Below are positions 1 through 8,285 of a stretch of 64,000 bases of DNA, one piece after another. The position numbers and the translations under genes were made by a program. Numbering within the stretch: position 1 is the stretch's first letter; each line of letters starts with the position of its first letter. The stretch spans positions 1 through 64,000 of the forward strand of contig MKSR01000047.1 of NCBI GenBank assembly GCA_001898145.1, in the 5' to 3' direction. This stretch comes from Dyadobacter sp. 50-39 (GTDB lineage: Bacteria; Bacteroidota; Bacteroidia; Cytophagales; Spirosomataceae). The notes under the pieces were generated by a model that made no database searches, was not told where the DNA came from, and saw only the letters and a list, made by a program, of their open reading frames with translations.

Positions 1-1679
1 GTTTCTACATGAACCTGCCGGATCACGGGCTCGAATTGCTCCATCTGGCTTTTACTCCAAAGCAGGATCGACTCCATATTATCGAGCAAATCCTGCGCGG
101 CATCGGTGATTTTTTGCTGATGGGCGACCGCCTTGTCGGGCGACAACAGGTCGGGGTTGTCGCGCCGCAGGTTCAGAAAACTGATCAGGTTGGCGATGGG
201 GCTGCGCAAGTCGTGGCTCAGGATAGCAAAAAAGCGTGCCCTTACCTGGTTAGCCTCAACCAACTCCTGATTCAGACGAAGCAAAGTGACGTTGCTCCGT
301 CGCCGGGTACGGCTTTGCATATAAATGAGGGCTCCAATGACCAACAAAAGACCTATGCCGACAATCAGGGCCATTTGCTGGCGTCTCTGTCCAGCGATGG
401 TCAGATGGTTGATCTGAAGCTGCCTGTCACGCAGTTCGATCTCGCGCCGGCTTTCCAACCCCGCGATTTCGTTTTTGGCCTGCTGAGAATACAGAGAATC
501 CTGGACAGCCTGATACGCCCTGAAATTTTCGTAGGCCCCTTTGTAGTCTTTTCTCAGGGCTTGCAGCTCAGCGAGGTTTCCACGGAAATAAGCTTGGTTG
601 CTGACCTCGCCCTGTTTCGCACTGATCCTGATCGCTTCGGTCAGGTATCTTTCGGCCAGTTGCAGCCTTTGGTTCTTATCCGGTGGCGCCACCGAAGCAT
701 TGTGCGGGCCGGGATACCTTATCAGGTCCAGGTAAGCGATGCCGAGATTACCCAGATTGGTAACTGCTTCCTGATGGCTTGGGTTGACCTGCTCCCAAAG
801 CGCTTTGGCTTTGAGCGCATAGGCTATTCTCTGTCCGAGATCACGCTGCATGGCAACAGATAGATTTCCGTAAGTCTTGGCTAAGCCGTCCCGATTGTCG
901 ACCTGCCGATGTAGTGCCAGCGCCTGCATCCCGTATTGCCGTGCTTTGGGCCAATCTTTCATTTGGGTGTATAATGCGGCCATGCTGGTCATAGAGGCTG
1001 CTAATTCGCGGCGCGCGTTAATGTCGGGATTTCCTTGCTTTTGCCGTAAGCTCAGCGCCCGTAGACCAAATTGAAGTGCCTTCGGAAAGTTTTGCTGTAT
1101 CCGGTAAATTTCCGAGATGTTGTCAAGGCACATGCCGATAAGGTAGTTGTCCCCGGTCATTTCTGCATGTTTGAGGCCCTCGAAATAATACCTGGTGGCT
1201 GCCGGGTAGTCAGACCGCAGGTTGTGTTCGGTAGCGCCCATGTTGTTGGTCGTAGCAGCCAGGTTCCAATGATCGTCCAGTTGCTTGTAGATGGCTATTG
1301 CTTTTCGGTAATAGTGAAGGCTGGAATCGAAATCGCCTTTTTCACTGAAAGCACGCCCTATATACGTATTGAAAACGCCGATGCCCCGGGGCCACTTCAT
1401 CCGGGTAGTGTGGCGGAGGCCGGTCCGTCCGTACACCAGGGCCTGATCGACATTGACAAAAAATAGTTCGTCCACGATCACCCGGTATAATCGTGCTTTG
1501 GCAGTGTCATTGCGGCTCCTAGGGATTTCCTGCAACAGGGAGTCGATCAGTGCCTGACCCTGTTTCTGGGCCTGGGCGGTTGCGGGTAAAAGTAAAGCGG
1601 AGAACAGCAGTAGCTGCCATTTCAAAGAATCCACATTTTTTTCGCTTAGCAACATCATCATAAAAGAATAAAAACCCAT
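1..1679 (-). CDS. TPR-containing sensor histidine kinase (3' end cut by window edge)
   Basis: The minus strand is open from an ATG at 1679 to the window edge, about 559 codons, so the C-terminus is missing. The N-terminus carries a signal-like hydrophobic stretch ending in ATAQAQ. A long helical region of tetratricopeptide type follows (about residues 50-390), then one membrane segment (about 430-455) and a dimerisation/phosphoacceptor helix with the H-box motif SHDLRSPIANL, whose histidine is near residue 489. This is the Bacteroidota layout of a periplasmic TPR sensor feeding a cytoplasmic kinase; the ATPase domain would lie beyond the window. In-frame ATGs at 1661, 1658 and 1655 are alternative starts. 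It lies 38 bases downstream of a LytTR response regulator on the same strand, its likely partner. The signal sensed is unknown. Confidence 0.85.
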   Translation of the reverse strand, partial: MGFYSFMMMLLSEKNVDSLKWQLLLFSALLLPATAQAQKQGQALIDSLLQEIPRSRNDTAKARLYRVIVDELFFVNVDQALVYGRTGLRHTTRMKWPRGIGVFNTYIGRAFSEKGDFDSSLHYYRKAIAIYKQLDDHWNLAATTNNMGATEHNLRSDYPAATRYYFEGLKHAEMTGDNYLIGMCLDNISEIYRIQQNFPKALQFGLRALSLRQKQGNPDINARRELAASMTSMAALYTQMKDWPKARQYGMQALALHRQVDNRDGLAKTYGNLSVAMQRDLGQRIAYALKAKALWEQVNPSHQEAVTNLGNLGIAYLDLIRYPGPHNASVAPPDKNQRLQLAERYLTEAIRISAKQGEVSNQAYFRGNLAELQALRKDYKGAYENFRAYQAVQDSLYSQQAKNEIAGLESRREIELRDRQLQINHLTIAGQRRQQMALIVGIGLLLVIGALIYMQSRTRRRSNVTLLRLNQELVEANQVRARFFAILSHDLRSPIANLISFLNLRRDNPDLLSPDKAVAHQQKITDAAQDLLDNMESILLWSKSQMEQFEPVIRQVHVE

Positions 1680-1717
1680 TTTGCCCGGATGCCAAACCTT
1701 GTTGAACTGACAGCACA

Positions 1718-2431
1718 TTACCGGGCACTTATCGATTCCAGCACGGCGCGATAACTACGACCCACTGGCAACATAAATTGCCGGGCGTAAATATGGTGTG
1801 CATCGATACGGTCAATGTAGTGCCGCTGTACAGCATAGCTCCTGTGAACGCGCAAAAAGGATTGGAAGGGCCTTTGCTGTAACAGGTTGCCGATGGAGGC
1901 CAGCACGGTGTACTGGCGTTCGGACGTAACTATACGGGTATAATCCCTTAAACCTTCCAGGTAGACGATTTCATAAAGGTTCAGCTTAATCTGCTGATGG
2001 CCGTCCTTGACAAAAATCGTTTCGGCCCCCAGACTCAGGTCGAACAACCGAGCTTTATTTTTTATTTCAAAAAAAAGCTCCAGACGTGTGATGGTGTGGG
2101 CAAATCGATCGGCATGAATGGGTTTGACCAGATAATCAAAGGCGTCGACCGCAAAGCTATCCGCCGCATAGTCGGGATAGGAGGTAATAAATATGCATGC
2201 CGGGACTTGCATCAGTCGGCGTCGCAATTCAAGCCCATTCACTTCGGGCATGTCGATATCCAGCAGCAGAATGTCCACGTTTCTGTTTTGGAGAAAGAGC
2301 AGGGCTTCGGAAGCCGACTGAAATATGCCAGCGATCTGCAGCGTCTTACAGCGCCGGGCATGTGCCAGCACAGTCAGCCTGTCGATCTCATTGTCGTCGA
2401 CAATGATGCAGGAATATGGCTTCGTAGACAT
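1718..2431 (-). CDS. LytTR-family response regulator
   Basis: The product is about 237 residues: a receiver domain followed by a LytTR DNA-binding domain. The receiver keeps the acidic pair (VDDNE), the phosphoacceptor aspartate in LLLDIDMPEVNG, and a conserved lysine in YLVKPI. The C-terminal half has the LytTR pattern with YLEGLRDYTRI and a final FLRVHRSYAV. The frame could also start at 2476, but a good -7 promoter element (2474-2481) overlaps that codon, so the ATG at 2431, giving MSTKPYSCIIVDDNE, is preferred. It is transcribed just upstream of the TPR kinase, and the two probably form one two-component system. Targets cannot be read from the sequence; LytTR proteins usually bind direct repeats near promoters. 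Confidence 0.9.
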   Translation of the reverse strand: MSTKPYSCIIVDDNEIDRLTVLAHARRCKTLQIAGIFQSASEALLFLQNRNVDILLLDIDMPEVNGLELRRRLMQVPACIFITSYPDYAADSFAVDAFDYLVKPIHADRFAHTITRLELFFEIKNKARLFDLSLGAETIFVKDGHQQIKLNLYEIVYLEGLRDYTRIVTSERQYTVLASIGNLLQQRPFQSFLRVHRSYAVQRHYIDRIDAHHIYARQFMLPVGRSYRAVLESISAR

Positions 2432-2473
2432 ATCGCGGATGGTCGGATACCAGGATTTAGAGCACATTTCTAC

Positions 2474-2481
2474 CAAAATTA
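2474..2481 (-). promoter_or_regulatory. Bacteroidota -7 element upstream of the LytTR regulator
   Basis: On the minus strand the bases read TAATTTTG, an exact match to the TAnnTTTG consensus used by the Bacteroidota housekeeping sigma factor. Transcription would begin near 2467, giving a leader of about 36 bases to the ATG at 2431. No convincing -33 element was found at the expected spacing. Confidence 0.45.
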
Positions 2482-2597
2482 AACCTTTTGCTCAAACTGC
2501 GGCATTATTTGTCGATTCAAAATGTCGTTTGTCGAATCGTTGTTGCCGGAACCTACGACCTTATGCAGTTTTGGTCCGTCATCTTTGGTTCTTTGCT

Positions 2598-3443
2598 ATG
2601 AAAAAGTTATTTCTCCTTTTACTGCTGATCGGATGCGGCCGGCCATCCGCCGATCCGGGAATTATTGCCATCACAGACACTTCGCACCCGGGGGCCGGGC
2701 GTGCGGGCGTTGTGGGCATGGCGGGGATTGACGCGTGGGATAGGCTGACCAGTACAGAAAAGGACCGGATAAAAAACTGGAATACGCTCTTTCTCCACCA
2801 ATCGGTGGGACAGGATCTGGAAGAAGGGAGCAAAGCGAACGGCGTCCGATTTGAATACTTCGGGCAAAACGACAAGGTCGATCAAGGCAGACATGGCAGA
2901 GGACTGCGGGGCGGTATTTTTGTCGATCTGGGCGGGATCTCCAATGGTAACCCAAACGAAAAGATGCGCGTTTTCGAAGAAGCTGCGCTGCGGAGCAAGG
3001 GGACGCTGGAAATTGCGATCTTCAAATTTGGTTATGCAGACATCACCGAAGATAACCGGGAGCTTGTGAAAACTGCATATAAAGCCTTCGTGGAAAAACT
3101 GCGGCAGCAGATTCCCAGGCTCAGGTTTGTCCATATCACCCCTCCGCTGGTCTATTCAACCGCGCCGGACGAAGGTAATGCGGCCAAAGCCGATGTTGGC
3201 AGCTGGATGAAAAATACGTTTCAGACTACGGACGTGGTCTTTGATTTACAGGCTATCGAAAGTAAGGAGGGAGCATGTCAGCAGAATAACGTACCCCGCA
3301 TTTGTCCCGAAAACCGGGCCAGCGCGATGGACCCGTCGGAGGTGAATGGCGTGGACAGCGACGGGCAGGGGCACCTGGGTAAAAGGGCAGGCCAGCGTAT
3401 CAGCAAGGGCCTTCTGTATGCAATTTACCAGGCCGGACAATAG
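2598..3443 (+). CDS. SGNH-hydrolase-like lipoprotein
   Basis: The frame is open from further upstream, but ATG 2598 gives a textbook lipoprotein signal (MKKLFLLLLLIGC, lipid-bearing Cys 13), so this start is chosen; the protein is 281 residues. After the signal, the segment FLHQSVGQDLEEG, a central FKFGYADIT and a C-terminal DGQGHLGKRAGQ resemble the spaced blocks of SGNH/GDSL-like hydrolases, with a possible late Asp/His pair. The nucleophile is not certain: the serine of HQSVG is the best candidate. The product would sit on the cell envelope, acting on an unknown ester or glycan substituent. It starts 167 bases from the divergent LytTR gene and is followed after 30 bases by a cupin gene, so the two may be co-transcribed. 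Confidence 0.65.
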   Translation: MKKLFLLLLLIGCGRPSADPGIIAITDTSHPGAGRAGVVGMAGIDAWDRLTSTEKDRIKNWNTLFLHQSVGQDLEEGSKANGVRFEYFGQNDKVDQGRHGRGLRGGIFVDLGGISNGNPNEKMRVFEEAALRSKGTLEIAIFKFGYADITEDNRELVKTAYKAFVEKLRQQIPRLRFVHITPPLVYSTAPDEGNAAKADVGSWMKNTFQTTDVVFDLQAIESKEGACQQNNVPRICPENRASAMDPSEVNGVDSDGQGHLGKRAGQRISKGLLYAIYQAGQ

Positions 3444-3473
3444 CTTTTCCATCACCACCTACCATTTCAACAC

Positions 3474-4091
3474 ATGCAACGACGTCACTTCTTGTTTACA
3501 TCGGCGCTCACGAGCTTGTTTTCAGATTCGGCACACGTGAGCGCTTTTACCCAAGCTGCTACGGGCAAGGATCCACTGAGGCCGTTTTATCTTCCGCCCC
3601 TGGAAACATTACAGCCTGGCCCTACCGGACTCAATATCCGTACCAGGGTGAGGCATGGGCAGACCAACGGGCAATTTTCTTGCGTAGAGTTTGCCCTGGC
3701 AGCGAAAAAGATGGGGCCTGCTCCGCATCTTCATAAAGCACTCGACGAATTGATGTACGTGCTGGATGGGACGATTACTGTGATGGTTGGGCAGACCGAA
3801 TACCAGGTTCAGGCAGGTGGGTGGCATCTGCGCCCCCGGGGCATCGTCCACACGTTCTGGAATGCGACTGACCGGCCTGCTGTCGGAATTGATTGCTATT
3901 TCCAGCAACCTTTCGAAGATTTCCTTGAATCTGCTACATTCGCCATTCCCGAATATGCCAAAGCGCATGGATTATCCATGGACGCGTCCGAGATACGCGA
4001 AAAGTATAAAAAGTTGCACGAACGGTTCGGATTGATCGGCTATCCTGACAAAAGACAGCCAATTATCGAAAAATATGGCTTGATTGCGTAA
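3474..4091 (+). CDS. Cupin-domain protein with Tat-like leader
   Basis: A 205-residue protein. The N-terminus (MQRRHFLFTSALTSLFSDS) has a twin-arginine-like start and a hydrophobic stretch, so export is likely. Residues about 55-130 form a single cupin fold: the first motif is visible in GPAPHLHKALDELMYVLDG (two His and one Glu as metal ligands) and the second in RPRGIVHTFWNAT (third His). A metal-binding beta-barrel is therefore well supported, but substrate and reaction are not, since small cupins range from isomerases and dioxygenases to plain sugar binders. The C-terminal 50 residues are helical and charged. It sits 30 bases after the SGNH-like gene and 15 bases before a small membrane-anchored protein, suggesting one operon. 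Confidence 0.8.
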   Translation: MQRRHFLFTSALTSLFSDSAHVSAFTQAATGKDPLRPFYLPPLETLQPGPTGLNIRTRVRHGQTNGQFSCVEFALAAKKMGPAPHLHKALDELMYVLDGTITVMVGQTEYQVQAGGWHLRPRGIVHTFWNATDRPAVGIDCYFQQPFEDFLESATFAIPEYAKAHGLSMDASEIREKYKKLHERFGLIGYPDKRQPIIEKYGLIA

Positions 4092-4106
4092 AAAAGCTAT
4101 ATTTCC

Positions 4107-4721
4107 ATGTCTAGACTTTTTCGACTTTTCCTTTTTTTACTCGTAGTGGCCGCGTTCAGTTGGGGCGTGTACGAGTGCAAGTATTATTACAGCTATTATG
4201 CCGACCTGAAAGACCGCCCGTGGGCCTACAGCCGCGACGAAAAAAAACCACTGCTGGTGGGGCGTTGGCAGGGCAAATTCAGAGATCCAGACAATGTTTC
4301 CAAAACGGTCCTGCTTACGATAAAGCTGCCTGTATCGGACCAGGAACGTGCGAGCAAGGCTGCTCGTTTTAGGGGAAAACAGCAGCGTTTCGCCTCGCAC
4401 AACGAGAAAAAGAGGTTTGCGGGGTCAGCCACTGTTACCGGTGCATCAGGTACGGAAACCTATGAATTCCATGGGCAAGTCCGCACGGAAGATGGCCACC
4501 AACTGGGCACAATCCAGTTTTACACCGCAGAAGGCATGAGCCAGGTCCGTACAAATTTCAATTTGCATTCAGCCGTTGAAGGCGGTCGCTGGAACGGCGA
4601 CAAGCTGACACTGACCGTTGGCTTCACTTATACCACCGCTACCGGCGCCAGCCATTGGAACAGCTCCGACCCCCGTTTCGATAAAAAAGTAGTCATTCAC
4701 CTTTCACGCGTCAAACCATGA
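4107..4721 (+). CDS. Membrane-anchored hypothetical protein
   Basis: A 204-residue protein that I do not recognise. One hydrophobic N-terminal helix (about residues 4-22) would anchor it in the membrane or act as an uncleaved signal. The rest alternates charged and aromatic residues: LLVGRWQGKFRD near the start and later strands such as YEFHGQVRTEDG suggest a small beta-barrel of lipocalin type outside the membrane. The last codons overlap the start of the following lipoprotein gene by four bases (ATGA), so the two are translationally coupled. The next frame also opens with a GRWELKEAE strand, hinting that the neighbours are related small envelope beta-barrels. Confidence 0.65.
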   Translation: MSRLFRLFLFLLVVAAFSWGVYECKYYYSYYADLKDRPWAYSRDEKKPLLVGRWQGKFRDPDNVSKTVLLTIKLPVSDQERASKAARFRGKQQRFASHNEKKRFAGSATVTGASGTETYEFHGQVRTEDGHQLGTIQFYTAEGMSQVRTNFNLHSAVEGGRWNGDKLTLTVGFTYTTATGASHWNSSDPRFDKKVVIHLSRVKP

Positions 4722-5265
4722 AAAAAGTTTTGCCTTTTGCCCTATTAATCACGGTGATGTTAGCCAGCTCCGGCGCGGGCTGCGGGGGCAAGAAATCCGG
4801 TGATCCTGAGCCGGAACAGTTTAACGGACTGCTTGGCCGGTGGGAACTGAAAGAGGCTGAGGTGTATGCACAGGATGTCGGCCAGTCCGAGCGCATGCTG
4901 GGGAAATCAGGTGAAGGACTTGCTTTTGTTTTTTATGCAGACGGCAAATATGACGGGTGCTTTCTGCCCGGTTCTGAATGGACTATTCTGGCCTGGGCGG
5001 TCAGCCAGGCAGCTGGAATTGTACGACAGACAAGCCGGGCCGGTGGGCGTTAAAGGTAACCAAACTGGATGGAAAAAGCATTGACGATGGCACGCTGACA
5101 CTGACCGCACCCACACTGGCAGATCCGCTTATTCTGGAAAAGTTGTATACGGGTACCGCTTCGGCCGGCGCATCGAATGTAACAGTCCTGGTTGGTGAAA
5201 CCCCGATTAAGACCGATGCCGGCGGAAACAAATCCTGGGCTGTCTATCACTTTGTTAAAAAGTAG
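4718..5265 (+). pseudogene. Small lipoprotein gene broken by a frameshift
   Basis: The first frame (4718-5053) begins with a clear lipoprotein signal (Cys 22 in SSGAGCGGKK), then GLLGRWELKEAE and a strand ending near CFLPGSEWT, as expected for a lipocalin-like fold. It then runs into unrelated sequence and stops. The matching C-terminal half is in another frame (in use from about 5000 to 5265): WALKVTKLDGKSIDDGTLTL and a final SWAVYHFVKK. The shift lies between about 4980 and 5010. A single-base change would restore a protein of about 180 residues. Either the gene is inactivated in this strain, or this is a sequencing error; no slippery heptamer suggesting programmed frameshifting was seen. 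Confidence 0.65.
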
Positions 5266-5268
5266 TCA

Positions 5269-5825
5269 TGGTCCCCGACCGCATCTTTTCACTATTCTTC
5301 ACATTAGCACTATTGGCATCGCTTTGCGGCTAGTCAGCAGCTAGTGGCGGCCGATACCAATAGTATTAGATATTTTTATATCCGGGTGAGAAGAGTACGC
5401 CTGTATTTACCATTCAGTTCAGCGCGGACAAACATTTCTTCTGGCAGAATTCCGAAGGTATCTATTCATGGAAATGGGTAGCGTGTAATGATGGACGTGA
5501 CGATCACTTTCTTGGTCAATGGTATTCAAATTCAAACGCTATAAGCTTGAAGGGACGGATCTGTTCGGGCGTTTGGCACGGAGTGGGAACGAAATTGCTT
5601 TGCATACTGGCCCACTGCTTCCAAAAGCGGAGTGCCGGCAGCCTGCAAATCTCGTTCAATCAGGACATGATCAATATGCTTCTCTTCACCGCCGGCAGCA
5701 ACACTTGCTACATTGACAGGGGCAACTACACTATGTCAGTAAACCTACTTAGGATCATCAATACCGACTTTTCAGGCTTCCTATTGGCATCAGCCCATGT
5801 AAACCGGGCGACTTTCTGGGTTTGA
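5269..5825 (+). pseudogene. Decayed lipoprotein gene
   Basis: An ATG at 5269 opens a hydrophobic leader ending in LLASLCG, which looks like a lipoprotein signal, but the next codon is TAG and a further stop follows within 11 codons. From about 5400 another frame reads as protein-like sequence (FTIQFSADKHFFWQNSEGIY and onwards) down to a TGA at 5823-5825. The leader and the later frame do not join, so this is best read as the remains of a gene of about 180 codons. Its identity is not recognisable. It follows another broken lipoprotein gene directly, suggesting the end of the operon is decaying. Confidence 0.5.
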
Positions 5826-5852
5826 TTTTGTCAAAGCAGTTAGATTCATTTC

Positions 5853-6503
5853 ATGATTACACATCCACCTGTTACCGTTCAACTCGTACACCCGCATCCG
5901 CTGGAACGCGAGGCTGTCGCCTGCTGGTTATCGGGGCAGTCGTATCTAGAATTGATAGGAAAATGCGACAGCCTTGATAAAATCGACGGATTGAAGTGCC
6001 TGTCTGATCCGGAAGTGGTCATTGCTTTTGCCTGCAAGAACGATAATACGGCTTGTCAGATCCACGATTTAAAAAGACGATGTCCTCCATTGAAGATACT
6101 AATCGCCATCGATACGGCATGCGCGGTAAAGGTGCGTGGCATTTTGTATGCCGGCGCTGACGGACTGATCGATGTGTACGAGGAGATCCAGGAATGGGAA
6201 TGGGCTATCCGCTCGGTGGCGGCAGGCAAAATTTATTATGGGCAGGAGATGATGAGGCACCTGGCTGGGTATTTTCAAACTCCGGAAATAAAGGAGGCTT
6301 GTATTGCGAGCCATCCGCTTAGCAAACGCGAGTTGGAAGTACTCAGACTAGTCGCCAGCGAATATTCTACCAATCGCATTGCCGATAAGCTGTTTATTAG
6401 CAGCAAGACAGTAGAATCGCACAGGCGTAATCTGTTTCAAAAGTTGGGAGTCAAAAATTCTGTTGGCCTGACTAAGGTTGCAGTAGGGCTAGGAATCATT
6501 TAA
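5853..6503 (+). CDS. LuxR/NarL-type regulator with a degenerate receiver domain
   Basis: A 216-residue protein with a NarL layout: receiver-like domain at about residues 5-125 and a LuxR (GerE) helix-turn-helix at about 150-216. The DNA-binding part is well preserved (LSKRELEVLRLVASEYSTN, then SSKTVESHRRNLFQKLGV). The receiver has lost its chemistry. The usual acidic pair is replaced (VHPHPLERE), the phosphoacceptor position reads VVIAFACKN with no aspartate, and the conserved lysine near AGADG is absent. It is therefore probably not controlled by phosphorylation, and no kinase gene is adjacent. The start is the ATG at 5853, 28 bases after the preceding pseudogene. Targets are unknown; a ligand or a protein partner could replace phosphorylation. 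Confidence 0.85.
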   Translation: MITHPPVTVQLVHPHPLEREAVACWLSGQSYLELIGKCDSLDKIDGLKCLSDPEVVIAFACKNDNTACQIHDLKRRCPPLKILIAIDTACAVKVRGILYAGADGLIDVYEEIQEWEWAIRSVAAGKIYYGQEMMRHLAGYFQTPEIKEACIASHPLSKRELEVLRLVASEYSTNRIADKLFISSKTVESHRRNLFQKLGVKNSVGLTKVAVGLGII

Positions 6504-6795
6504 ATGAAAACAATGCCACATGACAGCGTTACTATTGCGTATACAGCCAATTAGCCAGGGAAGTCTATGAATAACAGCATTATGTTTCGGGAAAAACAAA
6601 CTAGGATGCATCGTAAATTTGGCAGGGCGGAGTGCTTTGCAGCTAAGACTATTGTAGGCATTGAATCCTGAATTCTTGTGAAAGTTTGGTTCTTCTGGTT
6701 TTTTAGGTTTCAAATTGGGGTTCTGCTATACAGGAGAATACACTTTATCAAACCGCAGGGCTTCGCACTTTGCCTTTTGATTCATACCTAAATCT

Positions 6796-7587
6796 ATGTT
6801 TAAGATCGAACAGACAAAAAGGTATCAAAAGTCAAAGGTAAAATCAGTTTCGATGATGGTTGTAAACCCGAATGCTATCGGCGTCGATATTGGTGATACA
6901 ATTCACGCGGTAGCCGTACCTGGTAATAGGACGCAAACGCCGTTCCGGACGTTTGGGACGATGAGTTGTGATTTGGATGAAATTGCCGATTGGTTTCAGC
7001 AATGTCGTATTGACACGGTGGCTATGGAATCCACCGGAGTCTATTGGAAGCACTTTTTGGTCTTTTAATACGTCGCAGCATTGAAGTTTTTCTGGTCAAC
7101 GCCAATCACGTACGTATGATACTGGCAGGAAGACCGATATAGTCGACGCTGCCTGGATTTCAACAGTTGCACAGCTGCGGGTTATTGAGAAGCAGCTACC
7201 TTCCCTCATAAAATCAGGAGTCGCTACGTACCTTTGTCCGCTTGCGACAGACGCGGATACAAGATGTAACCGGTGAGTGCTTCGCATGGAAGGCCATCGA
7301 GCTGATGAATCTCAAACTGCACACGGATATTTCCGACATCACAGGTCTTACCGGTAGATCAATCGTTGAAGTTATTATTGCTGGTGAGAGAGGCTACAAA
7401 TTTCCTTCCGCTGGTCCACAGTCGTATCAAAGCGAAGCCGGAAGTCATAGTAAAGTCGCTCCAAGGCCGATGGAGAGATGACCAGCTGTATGCACTTGCG
7501 CAGAGCTATCGATGTTGCAGCATTTTTCAGAGCAAGATCAGTAAACTCAAAGCGGGGAACTGCTTCATCTGTACAAGAGATGCCTGA
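6796..7587 (+). pseudogene. IS110-family transposase remnant
   Basis: The first frame (6796-7068) reads as the N-terminal DEDD domain of an IS110-type transposase: VVNPNAIGVDIGDTIHAVAV and TVAMESTGVYWK are family hallmarks. The frame then breaks. Pieces of the rest follow in other frames: LVNANHV near 7100, then MNLKLHTDISDITGLTGRSI (7300-7360) and AKPEVIVKSLQGRWRDDQLY (7430-7490), matching the helical C-terminal half. At least three frameshifts and a deletion separate them, so no transposase can be made. The ends of the element were not recognised; IS110 elements often lack terminal inverted repeats. Confidence 0.8.
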
Positions 7588-7774
7588 TTTTAAGTGAATT
7601 TGTCGACCGTTTTCGCCTAATATTAGGACAATTCAAATCCACGACGTTACATGGTGTCGCGAACTTTCAACTCTTGTGGATTTGGAAAAATAATGAGTTT
7701 TGTGTGACGTTTTTCCTCTCGTTGCGAATAATTGGCTGGTAATCGAATATTTTTTCAGAACGAAACTCCAAGCT

Positions 7775-8281
7775 ATGTCGCTTATTAGAGATGCCAACCA
7801 ATTTTTGAATGTAGTTGATGCCCACAAGGGGATTATCTACAAGGTTGCCAACGCGTATTGTCGGGACGGGGAAAGTCGAAAGGATCTGATTCAGGAAATT
7901 ACGTTGCAGCTTTGGCTAGCCTTTCCAAAGTACGACCAACAGTTCAAGTTAACCACCTGGATGTACCGTATAGCCCTGAACGTATCGATATCCTTTTTTC
8001 GCAAACAGATTACCCGGCAGAAAATCAGCCATCCGCTGACCGAAGAAATTCTCACAATGATGACCGACGAGCAGTCGGATGTGGATTCAGACTTCATACT
8101 ACTTCACAAGTTAATCAGGCAACTGAAAGAATTTGACAGGGCGCTGATGCTGCTCTATCTGGAAGGCCGTAGCCACTCGGAGATAGCAGATATACTTGGG
8201 ATCACCGCTTCCAATGTCTCAACTAAGGTGGGAAGGATCAAAGGACAACTACGGGAAAAATTCACATCATTAAAATCTTAA
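7775..8281 (+). CDS. ECF-type RNA polymerase sigma factor
   Basis: A 168-residue protein from ATG 7775; the frame is open further upstream, but this start gives the usual ECF length. Region 2 is at about residues 5-75, with the characteristic RKDLIQEITLQLW and TWMYRIALNVSISFFRK. Region 4 is at about 110-165, with LMLLYLEGRSHSEIADILGI and SNVSTKVGRIKGQL forming the -35-binding helix-turn-helix. It starts about 190 bases after the IS110 remnant. The next gene begins five bases after its stop and encodes a four-helix membrane protein, most simply its membrane partner or regulator, though no recognisable anti-sigma domain is present. Confidence 0.92.
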   Translation: MSLIRDANQFLNVVDAHKGIIYKVANAYCRDGESRKDLIQEITLQLWLAFPKYDQQFKLTTWMYRIALNVSISFFRKQITRQKISHPLTEEILTMMTDEQSDVDSDFILLHKLIRQLKEFDRALMLLYLEGRSHSEIADILGITASNVSTKVGRIKGQLREKFTSLKS

Positions 8282-8285
8282 AACT

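Noticed and set aside
9-1466. Three long plus-strand reading frames of 284, 65 and 131 codons
   Set aside because: They are mirror frames of the minus-strand histidine kinase, which has clear TPR and H-box motifs.
4980-5010. Possible programmed frameshift in the small lipoprotein gene
   Set aside because: No slippery heptamer followed by a pseudoknot or stem was seen; a plain mutation or sequencing error is simpler.
7634-7684. Perfect 9-bp inverted repeat CAAATCCAC/GTGGATTTG before the sigma factor
   Set aside because: Nine bases separated by 33 is close to chance, and no link to the IS110 ends or a known operator could be made; kept only as a note in the IS110 finding.
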